From Caulobacteraceae bacterium (GTDB lineage: Bacteria > Pseudomonadota > Alphaproteobacteria > Caulobacterales > Caulobacteraceae), in NCBI GenBank assembly GCA_025450315.1, contig JANWHQ010000064.1:17257-81256 (forward strand): a DNA stretch of 64,000 bases. The letters are read 5' to 3'. Under the pieces are notes generated by a model. That model was not told the DNA's origin. It ran no database searches and worked only from the letters and a program-made list of their open reading frames with translations. This document shows positions 63,176-64,000 of the stretch, piece by piece. Position numbers and translations under genes: made by a program. The stretch's first letter is position 1. Each line of letters opens with the position of its first letter.

Positions 63176-64000
63176 ATGTTCGAAACCCTGGGCGAGCGGC
63201 TGACAGGCGTCTTCGACCGGCTGACCGGCCGGGGGGTGCTGTCGGAGAAGGACGTCGACGAGGCGCTGCGCGAGGTGCGCGTGGCGCTGCTGGAGGCCGA
63301 CGTCGCCCTGCCCGTCGTGCGCGACTTCATCGCCAAGGCCAAGGACCGGGCCGCCGGCGAGGACGTGATCCGCTCGATCAAGCCCGCCGACCAGGTGGTC
63401 AAGATCGTCTTCGACGGCCTGGTGGAGATGCTGGGCGGCGAGGAGCCGGAGGAGCTGAACCTCAACGTCGCTCCGCCCGCGGTGATCCTGATGGCCGGCC
63501 TGCAGGGCTCGGGCAAGACCACCACCGCCGGCAAGCTGGCGCTGCGGCTTTCCAAGACCCTTCGCAAGAAGGTGATCATGGCCTCGCTCGACACCCGCCG
63601 CCCGGCGGCGATGGAGCAGCTGGCCATCCTGGCCAAGCAGGCCGAGGTCGAATGCCTGCCGATCATGACCGGCCAGTCGGCCCCCGACATCGCCCGCCGC
63701 GCCCTCTCGGCCGCGCGGCTCGGCGGCTACGACGTGCTGATCCTCGACACCGCCGGGCGCACCACGCTGGACGAGGCGATGATGTCGGAGGCGGCCGAGA
63801 TCGTCCGCATCTCGACCCCGTCCGAGACCCTGCTGGTCGCCGACGCCCTCACCGGCCAGGACGCGGTCAATCTCGCGCGCTCGTTCGATCAGCGCGTCGG
63901 CCTGACCGGCATCGTGCTGACACGCGTGGACGGCGATGGCCGCGGCGGCGCCGCGCTCTCGATGCGCGCGGTCACGGGCAAGCCGATCAAGCTGATCGGC
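63176..64000 (+). CDS. ffh: signal recognition particle protein Ffh, 5' part
   Basis: Ffh is the SRP GTPase that targets membrane proteins cotranslationally. Only 275 codons are inside the window. The N-domain (LSEKDVDEALREVRVALLEADVALPVVRDF) and the G-domain G1 loop LMAGLQGSGKTTTAGKLA (about residues 103-120), DTRRPAAMEQL and DTAGRT (about 193-198) are all present. The ATG at 63176 follows GGAGAGGTGA. The 248 bases between doxX and ffh hold no gene I can see, and no 4.5S RNA signature is present there. Confidence 0.96.
   Translation, partial: MFETLGERLTGVFDRLTGRGVLSEKDVDEALREVRVALLEADVALPVVRDFIAKAKDRAAGEDVIRSIKPADQVVKIVFDGLVEMLGGEEPEELNLNVAPPAVILMAGLQGSGKTTTAGKLALRLSKTLRKKVIMASLDTRRPAAMEQLAILAKQAEVECLPIMTGQSAPDIARRALSAARLGGYDVLILDTAGRTTLDEAMMSEAAEIVRISTPSETLLVADALTGQDAVNLARSFDQRVGLTGIVLTRVDGDGRGGAALSMRAVTGKPIKLIG

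Noticed and set aside
62989..63690. A 233-codon minus-strand frame over ffh
   Set aside because: Ser/Arg-rich shadow of the Ffh GTPase gene with no domain.

Overview
This window is a GC-rich chromosomal segment from an alphaproteobacterium. The division and cell-wall gene order, rnpB lying next to mraZ, Bpt, a DUF2141 protein and the intergenic palindromic repeats all point to Caulobacteraceae, probably Phenylobacterium or a close relative. The genus is an inference from protein style, not from a database search.

Layout. 1-13093 (minus strand): the dcw cluster, transcribed mraZ-rsmH-ftsL-ftsI-murE-murF-mraY-murD-ftsW-murG-murC-murB, with most genes overlapping by 1-8 bases. murB runs off the left edge. 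13263-15779: an intact IS1595-type element with 23-bp inverted ends, a perfect 8-bp target duplication, a transposase and three candidate passenger genes. It was inserted between rnpB and mraZ, inside a consensus DnaA box. 15867-20510: rnpB (RNase P RNA), a small DUF2141/membrane protein/winged-helix operon with a palindromic operator over its promoter, a secreted protein, an amidase and a TerB-DnaJ protein. 20545-24222: a fused 5-oxoprolinase gene broken by one in-frame TAG and carrying a 132-bp palindromic repeat inserted in frame. 24239-26705: a secreted protein, an ArsR-methyltransferase regulator with a perfect 12-bp-arm operator, and mlaA.

26707-47355 is the most interesting part: a contiguous molybdenum (or tungsten) and formate island. 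It holds cofactor genes (mobA, moeA, mobB, a second moeA) and an Fdh1-type formate dehydrogenase (fdh1A plus an fdh1B broken by an in-frame TAG). It also holds a TonB-dependent receptor, a FecBCD/MolABC-type ABC importer, a second complete formate dehydrogenase (fdsGBAD), a MOT1-type molybdate permease and a ModE-like regulator with no molybdate-binding domain. Three copies of a ModE-type palindrome (CTATAT-N8-ATATA[G/A]) lie upstream of the receptor gene, the importer operon and fdsG. I infer that the receptor and importer form an outer-to-inner-membrane uptake route for molybdenum or tungsten that feeds the two formate dehydrogenases.

47479-64000: mostly housekeeping genes: hemB, a TonB-C protein with a MetX-like hydrolase, a YiiX-like amidase, a 3-hydroxyisobutyrate-dehydrogenase-family enzyme, motB, bpt, a GGDEF-EAL protein, lemA with an M48 protease, a GFA-fold protein, a MacB-like ABC exporter, murI, doxX and the 5' part of ffh.
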